From positions 124,001-188,000 of the forward strand of contig NZ_JALBYU010000010.1 in assembly GCF_029963765.1 (NCBI RefSeq): DNA of 64,000 nt. Reading direction: 5' to 3'. Origin of the DNA: Pseudomonas sp. UYIF39. GTDB taxonomy: Bacteria > Pseudomonadota > Gammaproteobacteria > Pseudomonadales > Pseudomonadaceae. The translations under genes and the position numbers were made by a program. The notes beneath the pieces were generated by a model, which ran no database searches, was not told the DNA's origin, and was given only the letters and a program-made list of their open reading frames with translations. Of this stretch, positions 62,319 through 64,000 are shown piece after piece. Within the stretch, counting starts at the first letter, position 1. Each line of letters starts with the position of its first letter.

Positions 62319-63131
62319 ATGCCCTTCGCAACAATAGATGGACAACCCCTTCACTACATTGATCAAGGCACTGGCCCTGCCGTTCTGCTGGCCGGCAGTT
62401 ATCTGTGGGACCAGGCCATGTGGGCGCCGCAGATCGCCGCCCTGTCGCAGCACTACCGGGTGATTGCTCTGGACCTGTGGGGCCATGGTGAGTCCGGGCG
62501 GATGCCCGAGCGCACACAGTCGCTGGATGACGTCGCGCGCCAGGCACTGGCGCTGCTCGATCATCTGGACATCGACCGTGTCACGCTGGTCGGTCTTTCG
62601 GTCGGCGGCATGTGGGGCGTGCGTCTGGCACTGTCGGCACCGCAGCGGATCAACGGTCTGGTGCTGATGGACACCTACGTCGGCGTCGAACCCGAACCGA
62701 CTCGCCAGTACTATTTCTCGCTGTTCAAACAGATCGAAGACACCGGCGTGATTACGCCGCAGCTGCTCGATATCGTCGTGCCGATCTTCTTCCGTCCGGG
62801 CATCGATCCGCAGTCGGCGCTGTATCAGGACTTCCGCGCCAAACTGGCCGCGCTGCCGCCGGAGCGTCTGCGCGAGAGCATCGTGCCGATGGGGCGGATT
62901 ACGTTTGGGCGTGATGATCTGTTGCCGCGACTGGCCGAGTTGAATCCTGACACCACGCTGTTGATGTGTGGCGATCAGGACAAACCGCGGCCGCCGTCGG
63001 AGACGAGGGAGATGGCCGAGTTGATTGGTTGCCGGTATCTGTTGGTGCCGGAGGCGGGGCATATCTCCAATCTGGAGAATCCGCAGTTTGTGACAGCGGC
63101 TTTGCTGAAGTTTTTGGCTGAGAGAGCTTAG
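62319..63131 (+). CDS. Alpha/beta-fold hydrolase
   Basis: A 270-residue alpha/beta hydrolase with the nucleophile elbow GLSVGGMWG (Ser near 98), an oxyanion-region LLAGSYLWD, LDLWGHGES, an acid in MCGDQDKP and a C-terminal His in VPEAGHISNLENP. It is like esterases or 3-oxoadipate enol-lactone hydrolases; the substrate is unknown. ATG 62319 follows GGAGAGGAG. Confidence 0.88.
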   Translation: MPFATIDGQPLHYIDQGTGPAVLLAGSYLWDQAMWAPQIAALSQHYRVIALDLWGHGESGRMPERTQSLDDVARQALALLDHLDIDRVTLVGLSVGGMWGVRLALSAPQRINGLVLMDTYVGVEPEPTRQYYFSLFKQIEDTGVITPQLLDIVVPIFFRPGIDPQSALYQDFRAKLAALPPERLRESIVPMGRITFGRDDLLPRLAELNPDTTLLMCGDQDKPRPPSETREMAELIGCRYLLVPEAGHISNLENPQFVTAALLKFLAERA

Positions 63132-63163
63132 TCGGTTCTGCTGACGCCTTCGCGAGCAGACTC

Positions 63164-63197
63164 GCTCCCACAGGGATATGCGATCAACTGTGGGAGC
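63164..63197. repeat. Inverted repeat GCTCCCACA / TGTGGGAGC
   Basis: Perfect 9-bp arms at 63164-63172 and 63189-63197, preceded by TTCGCGAGCAGACTC. It lies between the convergent hydrolase and dsbG genes and belongs to the same repeat family as the elements at 8370 and 12581. Confidence 0.7.
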
Positions 63198-63235
63198 TTG
63201 CTCCGGGAGGCGACCCGACGATGGGGCCGGTGAGG

Positions 63236-64000
63236 TCACTTAGGCCCGAGAATTTGCACCAACTTGTCCGGCGAAGGCGCGCCTTGCTGTTGTTGCAGCT
63301 CGCCCTTGTCGTCCATGTAGAAAATCGCCGGGGTGGCTTGCAGCTCCAGGTCTTCCATCAACTGCATGTTGGCCGCCAGTTTCGCCTGAATCGCCGGAGG
63401 TACGTCCTTCAGGGCTTTTAGCGAACTGCCCTTGCCTGATTTTTCATGGTCTTCCAGCGCTTTCTGCGGATCCTTGGCGGCCAGCAGCGCAGCCGATTTC
63501 CCCGGACTGTCTTCGCGAATGATGCCGACCATGATGTGCCGCAGCTGCACCTTGCCCGACTTGACCCACGGTCGCGCCTGCTCCCAGAACATGTTGCAGT
63601 AAGGGCAATTCGGATCGCTGAACAGGTACACGACCCGCGGCGCATCTTTCTTCCCGTCGCCGATCCAGTTGCTGGTTTCCAGCTTGCCCCAGACTTCCTT
63701 GGCCATCGGTGCGTAAACCAGCTTCTGCAGCGGCGCGCTGCTCAGGTCGTTGCCGTCGGCGTCGTACAGATTGCCGAGCAACACATGTTTGCCATCCGGC
63801 GTCAGGTACAGCGCCATGCCACGGTTCTGGTACTGCGCGGCATAACCACGCAAGCCATCGGGTGCATCGAATTGGCCGACGATTTTCGCGCCCTTGGCTT
63901 CGATTTTCTTGATCGCTTCGGGCAATTCTTCGGCGGCCTGCACCGACGGTAGATGCAGCAGGGCAGCGCCGAGGGTCAACGTCAGCAGGTGGCGGAGGCG
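63236..64000 (-). CDS. dsbG: Thiol:disulfide interchange protein DsbG (5' end beyond right edge)
   Basis: The visible 254 residues hold the end of a signal peptide (HLLTLTLGAALLHLPSVQA), a dimerisation domain and a thioredoxin fold with the active site FSDPNCPYCNMF. CPYC and the cis-Pro in LQATPAIFYM match DsbG, a periplasmic isomerase/reductase that protects single cysteines from oxidation. The gene enters from the right edge, so only the first few signal-peptide codons are missing. Confidence 0.92.
   Translation of the reverse strand, partial: RLRHLLTLTLGAALLHLPSVQAAEELPEAIKKIEAKGAKIVGQFDAPDGLRGYAAQYQNRGMALYLTPDGKHVLLGNLYDADGNDLSSAPLQKLVYAPMAKEVWGKLETSNWIGDGKKDAPRVVYLFSDPNCPYCNMFWEQARPWVKSGKVQLRHIMVGIIREDSPGKSAALLAAKDPQKALEDHEKSGKGSSLKALKDVPPAIQAKLAANMQLMEDLELQATPAIFYMDDKGELQQQQGAPSPDKLVQILGPK

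Overview
The window is a stretch of core chromosome from a Pseudomonas of the P. fluorescens complex. Codon use is uniformly GC-rich and coding density is high. Spacers carry the TGTGGGAGC / CGCGAGCAAGCTCGC repeats typical of that group. The gene orders resemble, from memory, several blocks of P. aeruginosa (FKBP to prc; tpm-htpX-alaA-msrB-gpx-ospR-sagS; dgt-yqjKED next to a Roc two-component locus; mob/moa/moe; atuRABCDEF). I see no phage, plasmid, IS element, CRISPR, tRNA or rRNA.

Layout. 1-8.4 kb: the edge of a membrane-anchored protein, an FKBP lipoprotein, a YkvA protein, a three-gene operon of unknowns (HTH, hypothetical, Sel1 repeat), an EAL-CBS-GGDEF regulator, the Prc protease and a quinone oxidoreductase. 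8.4-14.8 kb: a binding-protein ABC transporter fused in one operon to an alkaline-phosphatase-superfamily enzyme and ending in a HAD phosphatase, with a divergent GntR/UTRA regulator and two matching palindromic operators. This is the best candidate for an undescribed system; I infer uptake and hydrolysis of a phosphorylated or phosphonate compound. 14.8-24.4 kb: a stress-repair island (DODA-type dioxygenase, Tpm, HtpX, AlaA, MsrB, glutathione peroxidase, OspR, SagS, an ATPase, free-methionine sulfoxide reductase). 24.4-32.3 kb: a Roc-like two-component locus (REC-only protein, RocA2, RocS2) followed by an HD-GYP protein. 32.5-41.4 kb: dGTPase, EAL protein, YqjDEK membrane proteins, an ammonium transporter with a likely sigma54 promoter, a KefB-type antiporter, a glutaredoxin-like protein, a small unknown protein behind a perfect LexA box, and a pseudouridine synthase. 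41.4-51.4 kb: YgdI lipoprotein, MobA/MoaB/MoeA, lipid kinase, NarL-type two-component pair, an Hpt-like protein without the phosphoacceptor His, CheV behind a sigma28 promoter, MOSC protein, PpnP and an exonuclease. 51.4-60.6 kb: the acyclic terpene (citronellol/geraniol) catabolic operon atuABCDEF and its repressor atuR. 60.6-64 kb: a periplasmic binding protein, a broken siderophore-type acyltransferase, an alpha/beta hydrolase and the start of dsbG.

Three themes recur: cyclic-di-GMP turnover (three EAL/GGDEF/HD-GYP proteins plus the Roc locus and SagS), repair of oxidised thiols and methionine (MsrB, fRMsr, Gpx, OspR, DsbG), and catabolic or scavenging transport (ABC/phosphatase operon, AmtB, Atu). 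Starts were chosen by ribosome-binding site and family length; where these disagree the entry says so.
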